The position numbers and the translations under genes are program-made. The notes beneath the pieces are model-generated. The model was given only the letters and a program-made list of their open reading frames with translations. It did no database searches and had not been told where the DNA came from. This document shows, in pieces, positions 45,969-56,111 of a stretch of 64,000 bases of DNA. The DNA is taken from positions 1 to 64,000 of the forward strand of contig VXIS01000188.1 in the NCBI GenBank assembly GCA_008704415.1, read 5' to 3'. Position 1 is the first letter of the stretch. Each line of letters opens with the position of its first letter. The stretch is from Sphaerosporella brunnea. Lineage: Eukaryota > Ascomycota > Pezizomycetes > Pezizales > Pyronemataceae.

Positions 45969-48395
45969 ACGGACCCCCCTCAGCGCCAGCCCGTGGGCTC
46001 CAGCCGTGGTTCTAAAATATGCGGAGTCCAAGGAAGACAAGTTTTATATCTAATGTACATGTCCTATCTACGTCTCTCAAGCTCCACTTTACACAACGCA
46101 TCTCATCCATTCTTTGAATACCAGCAAAGGCACCTGAGCTCATTACGCTGCCAGCTCTTGAAAAATTCACGGGCGTTGATTGCATCATATTCTAGACCGC
46201 ACCTGCGAACAGTTACTGTGAGTTTTGCACCGCTCTGCCGCCGCTGACATATCTATCTCGACCGTGGAGCCTCCTACTAGCTAGTTGCTGTTGCGGGGAG
46301 GTCAAACTGAGAGGATCATCACGAGGAGGTATGTAGTTAACTATCTACCAGCGAACTCATGAGAGCTCACTCGTTGAAATACCCGAGTCATACCCTGTGA
46401 CCAGGGTTACTGATGACATCAGGAGCCAGTCGTTGGCTACGAGGCCACGGCGTCAGGGTCAGGACACTTCCTCCATAACCAACGCAGTGGAAAACTGGCT
46501 ACGCGCACAACAGTATTTCCACCAACGCCCGCCTGCGTTTCCTTGTTCCTCACGATTCCGCAGGATCTGTACCTTCCGCCTCCTGTGCTGCTATACCGTG
46601 CTCCCAGCGAGAACAAAAAGCGGCCATGCCAGCTTGTGTCCAGGGCTAAAAGCCAAAGCTCAATCGCCCACATCCTTCTCCTCCCGGCATTGTATTCAAG
46701 TAGCCACTTTCTATCAAATGGAGGCGCCACTGACGAGGTTCGCCCACACAACCGGACAACCGTTGTAGTAAAGGAAGCCGGTCCGGTTTAGCAACCGACA
46801 AAGTCCGAGAGGGGAAAGATGGCGGGAATGAATTTTCCGTGTGCCCAACGTCCCTTGCAAGTACGCACGCCTTCTGCTCGTTCCCCGGAAGGAGAGACCG
46901 CGGCAAAAGGTCGATAGAAATAGCTCTCCGTCGATTCGGCTTTGCGCTAGCATGGATCGTCCATAGCTTCATCGCTGGGCGGAACTCCAGCCATAATGGA
47001 TTTGGTACAGCATCCGTGTCACGGGCTCTGCGAGGAAAGCTCCGTTTCCACGCGCAGGTGTTGTCGGAGATGTCGAGGGAGACTCGGAGCTGGTGGGTGC
47101 TAGGTGTGACGGCGAAGCAGAGAGTTGATCACGGTTTACATCACCCCCCGAAAGGTTCAGCGTGCAACTCGCAACTTCATTTCCTAACGGCGGACGGGGA
47201 AGATGAACAGCTCGGCTATTGCCTTCCAGCTCCACAAGTTGGCTCGGCAGCACTCGAGCTCTGTGGGCCACTTTGCAAAAAGAGACAAAAGGATTGAGAC
47301 TCAGTTGGTCGGTCTCGAATTGGGGTAGCTTACTAGATCCACAACAATCGACTGGCGTCCTGACGTAATGTGGGCGTGGACCGAGCTCGAGGGCTGGATA
47401 TAGTGATGGACACGAGCCGAGCCAAAAGCTCCAGCCAACATCTTTTTGGGCTTGAGTCGGCTCGAACCAAAGCGGCCCAGACTCAAGTTTTCACATGGAA
47501 ATTTACAAGGCGTAAGAAACGTGGGTGATAGTGTATGAAGCGTTGAAAACCGGATTAGGACTAGTCCAAAGCCTGAGTGATATCGTATGATTCAAAATGG
47601 CGGCCTTCCCTCTTCCCGTACATTCCATCTGTACCGTGTGCTTCTCCAACTAATCGAACATCCCTTGCCAGGGTGATCCAATCGTGTCAGTGGCTTCCAG
47701 TAGCTCAAGCGCTATAATCAATCATCACCGACTTGGCTAATCTGTGCAGCGCACGGCTTCTGCTGCCCAAGAAGAGGGCGCTGCTGTGCAGGCTCCTGCA
47801 ACCTCTAATGAGATACGACAACCAGAATTTCCGTTCCGTTCATGGGAGACTTTGCGTGTTACTACCAGAACCGCAGACCACCGCATTTCTATACAAAGGA
47901 AGGGTTGTGTTTCGCGAGCAACCTCAAAGTCGTACTGCAAACACCGACAACACGCAGACTCGGGAAACGAAGGACCACAGAGACAGGCATCGAAGATGCC
48001 GTGAACTCCTTTTCAGACCTGCACACACATGGTACCGGAACACTGCCCGTCCGCACGATGTCTCCATTAAAACGTGCTTTTGCACGGCCGGCTCGTGTCC
48101 ATCACTAGCTGGATAGGCACTGTTGTAGTGGTAATGGACACCACCTTACTTTGCAATCCAACACCCCACCTGCTTGAAACGCGCGTTTGGCAACTCGAGT
48201 ACTTTTGGATTTTAATAGACTCACGTGCGGTTTCAGGCTCACCATCGCCACATTTAACCCCCGCAAAAGCGCATCAATGTTCGACCGTTCGGGTCGACGG
48301 CTGGCTTCGCCTTAAGCAGCTTGGATGACGGATCGATGGCAAGCTGGGAAGCCAGTGTCGATGGCGGTTGAGGCCCGGTGTATGCCGCTCTGCTG
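45969..48395. other. No recognised gene
   Basis: Frames up to about 150 codons with no assignable domain. The repeat content was not identified. Confidence 0.45.
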
Positions 48396-48692
48396 GCTGG
48401 AAACACCTTTGTTGCTGAGTTATTCCAGGACACGCCGGCTATCCTGCGGTTTCGGCGGGGTACCAGTGGCGTGGTGGAGGAGGAGGCGGATGGTTCGTCG
48501 TCTTTGGGAGAGGAGAGGGAGGAGGAAAAGTGACCCGGCCCGTTTCTTCCCTTTGCCACCTCGGCTACACTTTTCTTTTTGGTTCAGCTGCAGGTAACCC
48601 GTGAGGTAGCATCGATAATGGGACGCATAGGATAAAGTCTGCCATGATCGTTCGCGGTCGCGTACAGATAACAAATTTGATTGCAAACAAAC
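48396..48692 (+). mobile_element. LINE 3' end, second lineage (copy 4)
   Basis: Short coding remnant ending in a glutamate-rich tail (...EEEADGSSSLGEE...), with stop at about 48531, followed by a 3' untranslated region with the stem-loop at 48646-48659 (stem GATCG/CGGTC, loop TTCG) and the end TTGATTGCAAACAAACAAA. It is clearly related to 62395-62825 along its length, and more distantly to the 25.5-kb LINE through the AELF...F.R.T terminal motif. Confidence 0.6.
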
Positions 48693-48913
48693 AAAAAGTT
48701 CCTGGAGCAAAAGCCCCGCGGGTTGGGTAACACAGCAGCATTGCCATTGGAATCGTTAGAAATTCAATGGGCCAATTCAGGTTTAATGGCGACTGAGGTT
48801 GCCCATTGAAGCTGGTACGCAGCACTTGATGAACTCCCCCCCCCCCCCCCACCCTCTTCTACACGGCTGCTTCGACCACCACATACACAACCAACCAAAA
48901 CTTTCCCCGCGAA

Positions 48914-49489
48914 ATGCCTTCCAGAAAGAAAAGCACCTGCGCCCTCCCAGCCCACCTCCTCCGCCGCTCCCGCCGACTCTCCAACCTCGCCCCGCTGTTC
49001 GACGGCCACGGCATCGACAAGATCAAACCCCGCACCAGCAAGTACCGCTACGCCCTGACCGCCGCCGACCTCGCCGCCGTTCCGGACCTCTACCGTGCAG
49101 CCACCAGAAACAAGCCCGCGCACTGGGGCGCGGCCTGCTTCCGCCGGCTCTTGAAGCGCCAGCCCTGGCCGAAGGGCACCGTCAAAGTGACCATCCAGGT
49201 CTTTCCAGGCGCGGAGTGGGTGGTCCCCGGTGACATACTCCGGATTGGAGACCCGGAGGCTTTTGAGAAGGATGATGACGACGACGAGAGCGATGAGGAT
49301 GAGGTGGTGGAAGCGCAGGATGCAGACGCGGAGAGTGGGAGTGATGGAGACTCGGATGCGCTGCCGTATTGGTACCAGAGCTTCGAGGAGGCGCGGAGGG
49401 AGGAGATCGGCGAGGAGGCGGATGGAGACAGCGACAGTGACGAGCCCGACGCGGAGGAACCCGTCGCTGGAGGAAATGCGGTAGTATAG
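48914..49489 (+). CDS. Hypothetical protein with acidic C-terminal tail
   Basis: Intact intronless gene of 191 residues. A basic N-terminus (MPSRKKSTCALPAHLLRRSRR) leads to a predicted globular part (about 25-115, with PWPKGTVKVTIQVFPGAEWVVPGD). An acidic Asp/Glu/Ser tail follows (about 118-185), with YWYQSFEEARREEIGEEAD in its middle. Strong GC3 codon bias suggests real expression. The acidic tail is of the kind found in histone- or RNA-binding chaperones, but no family is recognised. A C/A-rich leader (48840-48912) precedes the ATG, and the gene sits 220 bp after a LINE remnant. Confidence 0.75.
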   Translation: MPSRKKSTCALPAHLLRRSRRLSNLAPLFDGHGIDKIKPRTSKYRYALTAADLAAVPDLYRAATRNKPAHWGAACFRRLLKRQPWPKGTVKVTIQVFPGAEWVVPGDILRIGDPEAFEKDDDDDESDEDEVVEAQDADAESGSDGDSDALPYWYQSFEEARREEIGEEADGDSDSDEPDAEEPVAGGNAVV

Positions 49490-52399
49490 GCGCTGAGAAG
49501 GGGTATGAAGCCAAGCGTAGAAGTGGTTGCGGGGTTTTTTTTTCCTCCTTGCAGGTCTCTTTTTTCCATTTGTTCTTTTCTTCTGTGCATGTGCTGTGGC
49601 GGACGATCGGTAAACACGCAGTCTATAAAGGGAGGTAAAAAAAAGCGACCGCAAAGGCTCAGCGTCCAGCCCCCTGATAGGCAACAGGAATCTGGAGGAG
49701 GGTTCGAGATCCGGAGGAGCATTTCCATGCTCCAGATTCGTTCTATCTTGCCGAAATGAGAACCAAACGTTTCAGAGAACGAAAGTCGAGCACTTTGTAC
49801 GGCGGAAACAGTCCTGCACACAACGTGCCGAATCAAGTCGGTAGATCTGACGTGGTGAGCGGCACGGCACAGGCAGCATCCCCAAGGCCTAGGCCGCCAC
49901 CAGCGGGGGCAGCAGGCGTATATTTTGCAGATAGGCAGCAGGTTGGTTGTAGCCGTTTTTTTCGCAACATAAAATCGCTGGGGAAGCGTATCCACCACAA
50001 ATCTGTAGCTACCCGTGCTGCGGACCTCGTTCATAATGGGGACAGCGGGGGGTGGTTTGGAATTGAAAGCTGATTGGAATTCGGCTCTACAATCGCTAAC
50101 GGGAAAGCTACAACAGCGTGTCGGCCAGACTGTGACTGAAGTCGAAACAGTTCACAGTCACTTTGCCGGCTTCCCGGCGACGTTGAGCAGGCAAGCCAGA
50201 AACATTGCACAACACTTGCCAAACACTATCAGAGGCCAACCGTTTATTGCAGGCTGCAGCTGCCCACTGCCACAGACCCGCACAGCCCAAACCCCGGCTG
50301 GCGATTCGTTGTTCGACCGAGTGCTGTTCGGTGAAGCAACTTCAGTGCAGCCTGACCAATACAAGTGAACGTCCGCGTGGTAGCCACACGGCGAGCCATG
50401 ATAAAGTCAGCTTCACTCAATCTTTAATCGCGTACAATAAGGGTGAAACGTCGGTGTGTGATATGATAGAGCTTACCCACGGGTCCGTGTGTACTATGGA
50501 GATAGATTTATGCACCGAGTCCGCTTGCCCGCTTCCTCACAAACAACCCGGCCGGCTATTTCGTCCCCAAACACTGCCGATCATTACTGTACGCGAGGGA
50601 AATTGTACTTTCCGCCGGCAATGCCAATGCCCACCGTCGGCGGGGCGTAGAGCTGGAACGATTCACGACCCTCTTCAACCAGAAGCTTGCGCGGGGTGGA
50701 CGCTGGAACCGATAGTCTGCGGACCCCAATCTGCGCATTACTAGTAACGAACGTCATTTGAATGTACAAGATGGAACGCCGTCCCGTCACGTCACGAGGT
50801 GGGAATCGAGTGCTGTGTGTGAGGACCTTGCTCTGCATCATTCGGCGTCCGCTTTTGAATCCTTCCACACGAGTCGCGTGCGGTGCTATGCCGTCCCCAA
50901 AACTGGAGATTTCTCTTTCGAATCTTCACGGACAACCGTGCTCGGCCGCCGCCAAACGGGTGGCAAATTGGCAATGGCCGGTAGACTGCTTCGACCGCGG
51001 ATCGTGCGCTTTGGCAGACGTTGCGGATGGCGCCTTTGCACGTGCAAGTCGCGACTTTGTGCCGAGTGATAACCAGTGAAGCAACCGTGATGGCCATTCT
51101 GCACACCCGCGCAGCAGCCGGCTTTCCCACCACCCCAGCGCAGCCCAACGCAGCCAGCCATCGAGGACATTGCCCCGAGCCCTCCCTCACCCCGCCACCC
51201 ATCGTTGCTATCGCAGAACTTCCCACCCCGCGCCCGGCGATCACGGCTTCAGGCTTTTCGTTTCCGAGTCGATGTGTGCCGCGCTGGGGCCAGACACGAT
51301 CCGGGATACGTACGTTCGCTGGGCCGGCGACGGGAGGGCATTGTCTGGACGCCGATGCGCTGTCCGCGAGTTAGCGAAAGCTATCAAAGCCCCGAAGGAG
51401 GAAACGGAACAGGCTGAAACCGCTGCCGGCGGAGAAGGTATCCCTTTCCGTCTTGTTCGGCGTCCATGCGCTGATGGGTCTGCAGGCGAAAAGCCGGGCG
51501 GTTGGCATCGGCGCCGTTGCGGATGCGGCCGTGGTCGCCGTGGGCCGGCGCGGCATCCCCACAGCAGGGTGAGGTCTGAGTTCTTTTGGAGACTACGGGC
51601 GTCCTCGTCAGCGCCGCATACGTTGGGGGTCAGTGCGTGCGTCGACGGTGGCTGTAGGGGGGCGAGCTGTGGCGGCGGCGGTGTTGGTGATGAGGGTGTC
51701 TCTTGGCTAGCAACAACACGTCTTTTTTTCTTTCTCAATCTTGACCATTTCATTGGGTGGCCACGGCGAGGGGACCGACGATTGCGCTCAAAGAGTGTGG
51801 GGACGTGACGGCCCGCTCGCTCAATTCTTCAGATTTGAGTGATCCCCGGTGAAGCCCCGCCACTGCGAGCGGCGGCGCCGATTAACCCATCAGGCTCTGT
51901 AATGCTACAGCAAACTCCCATCTGGCGGTTCCCTCCTCGTCGTCATTTTCCACTCCATATACGTTCCGTTTCATAGCAGCAGTTGGCATCGCGCTGGCCG
52001 TAGTTGTCGTCTCCGTCGTGGGCGGCGGCCCAAACAGCCCAGCCGGGCTTTTCGATCAACCCACGTGCGGCTCCTTAGCCGGCCAGCAGAAAAACGCATC
52101 GTCCCGGCGCCCCGGCTCGTCTGGGCCCCCCGCGGGCCTTAACGTTTTGCGCTGTGAGGCGCTGATGATGGTGATGGCGATGGTGACCATGGAGAACGGG
52201 CGTTGAGGTTGAGCGTCGGAAGCCGTGTTTCCACCGCATAATGGCGTTCAACAGTATCATGACAGCACCATTGGTGTGGAAATATCGCCTTTTTGTTCTT
52301 TTCCAACCCCCCTCCCCCTCTTCGTGCTAAGGTACGTAGTGTCCTCGCAAACGACGCCGCTCGCGTTGCCGGGCTGGGCAAGCACAGGATACTGCATCC
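49490..52399. other. No recognised gene
   Basis: Decayed sequence. A 212-codon frame at 51170-51808 has one patch (51230-51420) with gene-like composition, but no domain could be named. The repeat fragment at 52011-52084 is noted with its partner at 44077. Confidence 0.45.
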
Positions 52400-52680
52400 A
52401 ACGGGAGAATCCCAACCGGCCCGTATCTCCAGAAACCGAGGCGCAGTGCGGCAGAGGCGCCGTTCAAACGCGCGATCACCGCTTCAAAGTTTGCGACAGG
52501 TGGAAGGAGGAGCGGAGGGTCCTTTGGAAGGCGCAACGCAACGAAAGAGAAGCAGCAGAAGCGGTGGCCGGTAACCCCCGACCTCCTCCACTATGATCGA
52601 TGATGGCTTTCCTGAGCACCGCCAAGGTTGGGGCGTGGCCTGGAAAGGGCGTTGTGGTCTATCTTTTCCGTAGTGCGAAC
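52400..52680 (+). mobile_element. LINE 3' coding remnant (Tad-like)
   Basis: It encodes QTRDHRFKVCDRWKEERRVLW (cysteine/histidine motif, about 52457-52520), the same segment as in the 25.5-kb LINE. After a frame change comes MAFLSTAKVGAWPG (about 52600-52645), equivalent to its terminal MAFLGSTSVGMWPS. No tail stem-loop follows, so the 3' end is lost. Confidence 0.65.
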
Positions 52681-53934
52681 ACAGCTACGAGTCTCCTTGG
52701 TGCGCTTTTGTACCTACTGCCTTTTCCTTAGAAGGGCCGCAGTAGGCTTAGGCTTGAGGTGTAGCATAATCTCTTCTCTCACATACTTCATGGGGCCTCG
52801 CTGGGACCGGAAACGCTTGTTGTGACCCATTTTCACGAGAAGATCCTTTGAAAAGGAATCAGCAGTTGCAAAGCATGTGATCGGGGAAAGGCGCTGTGGC
52901 TGACGCTGGAAAACATCCTGATTCCTCGGCAACACCGTGTTTTTGATCAAACCTGTTGAAGTTCTGCCATGCTTTCTCCCTGCCTGACAAGCCCAATTCC
53001 CAGCGGCAATGCTTTTTCTGTCCGCAATTGGGTGATGGAACTTTACTACAAGCAGCGTGAAGAGTTATCAGTTTCTTTGCGAGACTATCCCTTTGGATAC
53101 ATTGGAGCTTTGACTTGTGTGGGCATCGTCTAACAAATAAACCCATTCTCGGAATAGTTGCTCATTGGATGGACAACAATTTTCAAAAGACAATCACTGA
53201 CCGCCGCGCCCCGCCTCAAAGTACGTACCTAGATAGATATCATTGAAGCATGCGAAAAGTTTGAACCACTGGGAGGCTGCTGGAATAATGAGGGATTGGA
53301 AGCTGCAGGGGGAGAGGGAATGATTTCGGGAGCTCTGTAGGATTGGGACGGCCGCGGCTCGCAGTAATTCTGTACCAAAAAATTTCATTTTTCTACTACT
53401 GTACTACTGGTATCTCAGCCCGCCCGCCCGCCCGCCCGTCGGTTTCTGCAGCCCAAACCGCCCAACGGGCTGTCTTGGCAGCCTAAGCAGCCCAAACACC
53501 GCCAAACCGGCGGGCTGGCTGTTAGGAACACTGTGATTTGGTACAAGCGGGTGTGTGGGTGGGTATATGATGAGCATCCATTGAAGTCGCTGTATGCAGC
53601 GACAAGCACAATTAGGATACATCCCCTTGAAAGTGTAAACAGATCATTGCTGTGTGCTGTAAAAGGCCCTGACGCCAACACGGCGTTAACTGCTGAATAC
53701 CCTGTTTTGACACTTTTCAAGCGCGAAGGCTACTGCTAAAAATGGCTGTGATCACTGCAGTTTTGGCCGAAACCCAGACACACGGAAAGAGGCATGAATT
53801 CGGGCATTCTCGCTTGCCTGGAACGTCGCATAATATCGTCGCGATTGACAAACACGGTGTCCAACGCGATAATGCTTTCCAAATAGAATCGATGTCTACA
53901 CCCTCCCGCAAGCCTTGCAACAGCCCAGAAAGTA
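52681..53934. other. No recognised gene; CCCG-rich repeat inside
   Basis: A tract at 53405-53520 has tandem CCCG units and AGCCCAAAC/GGGCTG motifs related to the repeats at 44077 and 52011. Otherwise no gene is recognised. Confidence 0.45.
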
Positions 53935-54608
53935 CCGTAAATCTCGTATATAAGGTACACCCCCATTTTGAGAATAGCGCCGGTTTCAGCCGTAAGCATG
54001 CAACATCACTCCGCCACTTCACAAGAGCGGGGAGAATGGATTTCAGCACAGTTGAGCAGTAACAGACAACATATTATTTTGGTCTACACATATTTCCCAA
54101 AAATGAGCTCGATACCATCTGTTATGTCCGCGACTCACTCACGGGCGGCGATTCAACTGGCTCGGCAGGAGGCCCGGCGAGGGGAAATAGAAGAGGGCGG
54201 CCAAGAGGCCGTGCTGGCGATCAAGCAATAGGTAGCTCTTGATGCACTTTCACTCCTAGTTCTTTTCTAACGCCTGAACGCTTGAAAAAACTTCGGTCAC
54301 GGATGACGACTCGCTCATGGGCGGCGCGACTCGACTGGCTCGGCGCCACCTGCGGAAGTCATCAGACGAAGTGACAGGCTTGTAGGGGTCAAGCGAAATT
54401 ATGTAGTGCAGGATCTCTTTCCTGCTTTGAGTGATACTGAGTTTGATGACGAAGATGGTGGGGTTTGGTTTTGTTTTAGGGACGAAGATTGAAGCGCAAC
54501 TTGCTGGCACCCCAATCTGATATTGGACTAGTTCAAAATCGTTTAGCGCTGTTCGTGAAATCGCACTAGTCCCAAAATGGGGTGTACCTTGTATACGAGA
54601 TTTTACGG
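53935..54608. mobile_element. Non-autonomous TIR element with TA flanks (Tc1/mariner-type, MITE-like)
   Basis: Both ends carry an inverted repeat beginning CCGTAAA(A)TCTCGTAT and continuing through AAGGTACACCCC and CATTTTG. About 40 bp match closely and weaker similarity extends to about 60 bp. Each end is flanked by TA (53933-53934 and 54609-54610), the target duplication of Tc1/mariner elements. The 674-bp interior has no transposase. It contains two imperfect copies of a motif with GGGCGGCG and CTGGCTCGGC (54132-54166, 54308-54344). Confidence 0.7.
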
Positions 54609-54656
54609 TATGTCATGGCCGCAAGCGGGCGAATACAATGCGATTAAAACAAAAAA
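54609..54656 (+). mobile_element. LINE 3' tail (copy 5)
   Basis: Only the last 45 bp of a LINE: stem-loop at 54617-54630 (stem GGCCG/CGGGC, one mismatch) and GCGATTAAAACAAAAAAAAAA. It abuts the right end of the TIR element. Confidence 0.6.
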
Positions 54657-54724
54657 AAAAGGGAAACGGTACCAAAATTCCCCATTGCAATCAAAAAAAT
54701 TGAGATGACAAAAAAAAAAAAAAA

Positions 54725-55267
54725 CGGCTATTATGCAGGATACCCCCCGCGAGGGGCGTATTTTGTGGATTGACCCCACAAGTTTCTTATTATGCAGCAT
54801 ACCCCCCACTAAAATTATGTGGGGTTTTTTAAGCGAGCATATTGGAAACAAGGGATGTTGATTTTTTGACCGAAAGAAGGAACTAACTACTGAGCAAGCA
54901 GAACGGCAGAAAACACAGCTACTTAAGATGAGTGCGGAGGCCGGCGGGCCTGATCCTCCGGTAGGAGCTTGAGCCAGACCGGCGGCGGAGCTTGAGCAAG
55001 ACCACCGGCGAAAGTAAGACCACCGGTGAAGCCTGAGCAAGTCCGCCCCCGACCAGAAATGGAAACAACCGACAGAGCACCCTATGGCTTTACCGAGTGA
55101 TACACTATGATTCGGTGCACGCGCGCGCTCCGAATCATAGTGTATCACATATGCTCGCTTAAAAAAACCCCACATAATTTTAGTGGGGGGTATGCTGCAT
55201 AATACGAAATTTGTAGGGTCAAAACACAAAATACGCCCCTCGAGGGGGGTATCCTGCATAATAGCCG
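54725..55267. mobile_element. Foldback element with 118-bp terminal inverted repeats
   Basis: Arms 54725-54842 and 55149-55267 are near-perfect reverse complements. Each arm contains two direct copies of TATTATGCAGsATACCCCCC. The element lies between A-runs on both sides, so a target duplication cannot be defined. The interior has GAGCTTGAGCmAGACC-type tandem motifs and no coding frame. Confidence 0.75.
55097..55148. repeat. Perfect 19-bp stem hairpin inside the foldback element
   Basis: 55097-55115 is the exact reverse complement of 55130-55148, with a 14-base loop of alternating GC dinucleotides. It directly abuts the right terminal repeat. Confidence 0.85.
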
Positions 55268-55313
55268 AAAAAAAAAAAAAGAAAAAAAAAAACTCGCGAA
55301 AGATGTACTAGGG

Positions 55314-55753
55314 TATGGTGCAGGCGGCTTGTAGCCGACAGTTCGGCAGGCCCTTGGTGAGAGTCGGCTCAGCGGGGAACACGACCACCACAAACAACGA
55401 AAGCAGATGCACGGTTGTGATAGTATCCTGAAGTTTGATGCGCTCTAAAAGGCTATCACAATAGTTTTTGGATAAGGAAAAAAACCGGAACGTTTTTCAA
55501 AAAAAGAGCGATCTCGCTTAACTCCGTCGTGAAATGCTCGAACCAGCTGCCAAAATGCGATCTTTTTTGAAAAACGCTCCAATTTTTTTCCTTATCCAAA
55601 AACTATTGTGATAGCCTTTTAGAGCGCATCAAACTTGAGGATACCATCACAACTGTTCATCTGTTTTCATTGTTTGTGGTGGTCGTGTTCCCCGCTGAGC
55701 CGACTCTCACCAAGGGCCTGCCAAACTGTCGGTTACAAGCCACCTGCACCATA
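55314..55753. mobile_element. Second foldback element, 200-bp arms
   Basis: Arms 55314-55513 and 55555-55753 pair over their whole length at roughly 90-95%, around a 41-bp spacer. Most arm differences are C/T or G/A transitions. No coding frame. Confidence 0.75.
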
Positions 55754-56066
55754 CGAGGGTAATTACACACAAACACTTGCAAAGAGCGCCCGACTTCTTT
55801 CCTCCATACAACCACACAATGCCAAGACCTTTGTCGTTCACGAAGAAGTCGGTATTTTTTCTTCAAAACACTCAAAAAGGCTCTAGGGAGGCCTACGATG
55901 CCACCCCCAGCTTCACAAAGTTCTAGCAGCAACCGTAGTGGCGTTGCCAGTTGCTGTTTGTTCGGGGAGCACCCGACTTATAGCTACACCCGAGTACACA
56001 TAAAAATAAAAATCTGATATTCCATAACCCGATAACCAAAATCCTGTTCTGAGGCCGTGAAGAGCG

Positions 56067-56093
56067 AAAAAAAAAAAAAAAAAAAAAAAAAAA
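56067..56093 (+). repeat. A27 homopolymer (T27 in the sense of the BTB gene)
   Basis: Twenty-seven A begin 19 bp beyond the stop codon of the minus-strand gene at 56112-57943. Confidence 0.85.
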
Positions 56094-56111
56094 CTAACTG
56101 TGGAACTGCTG

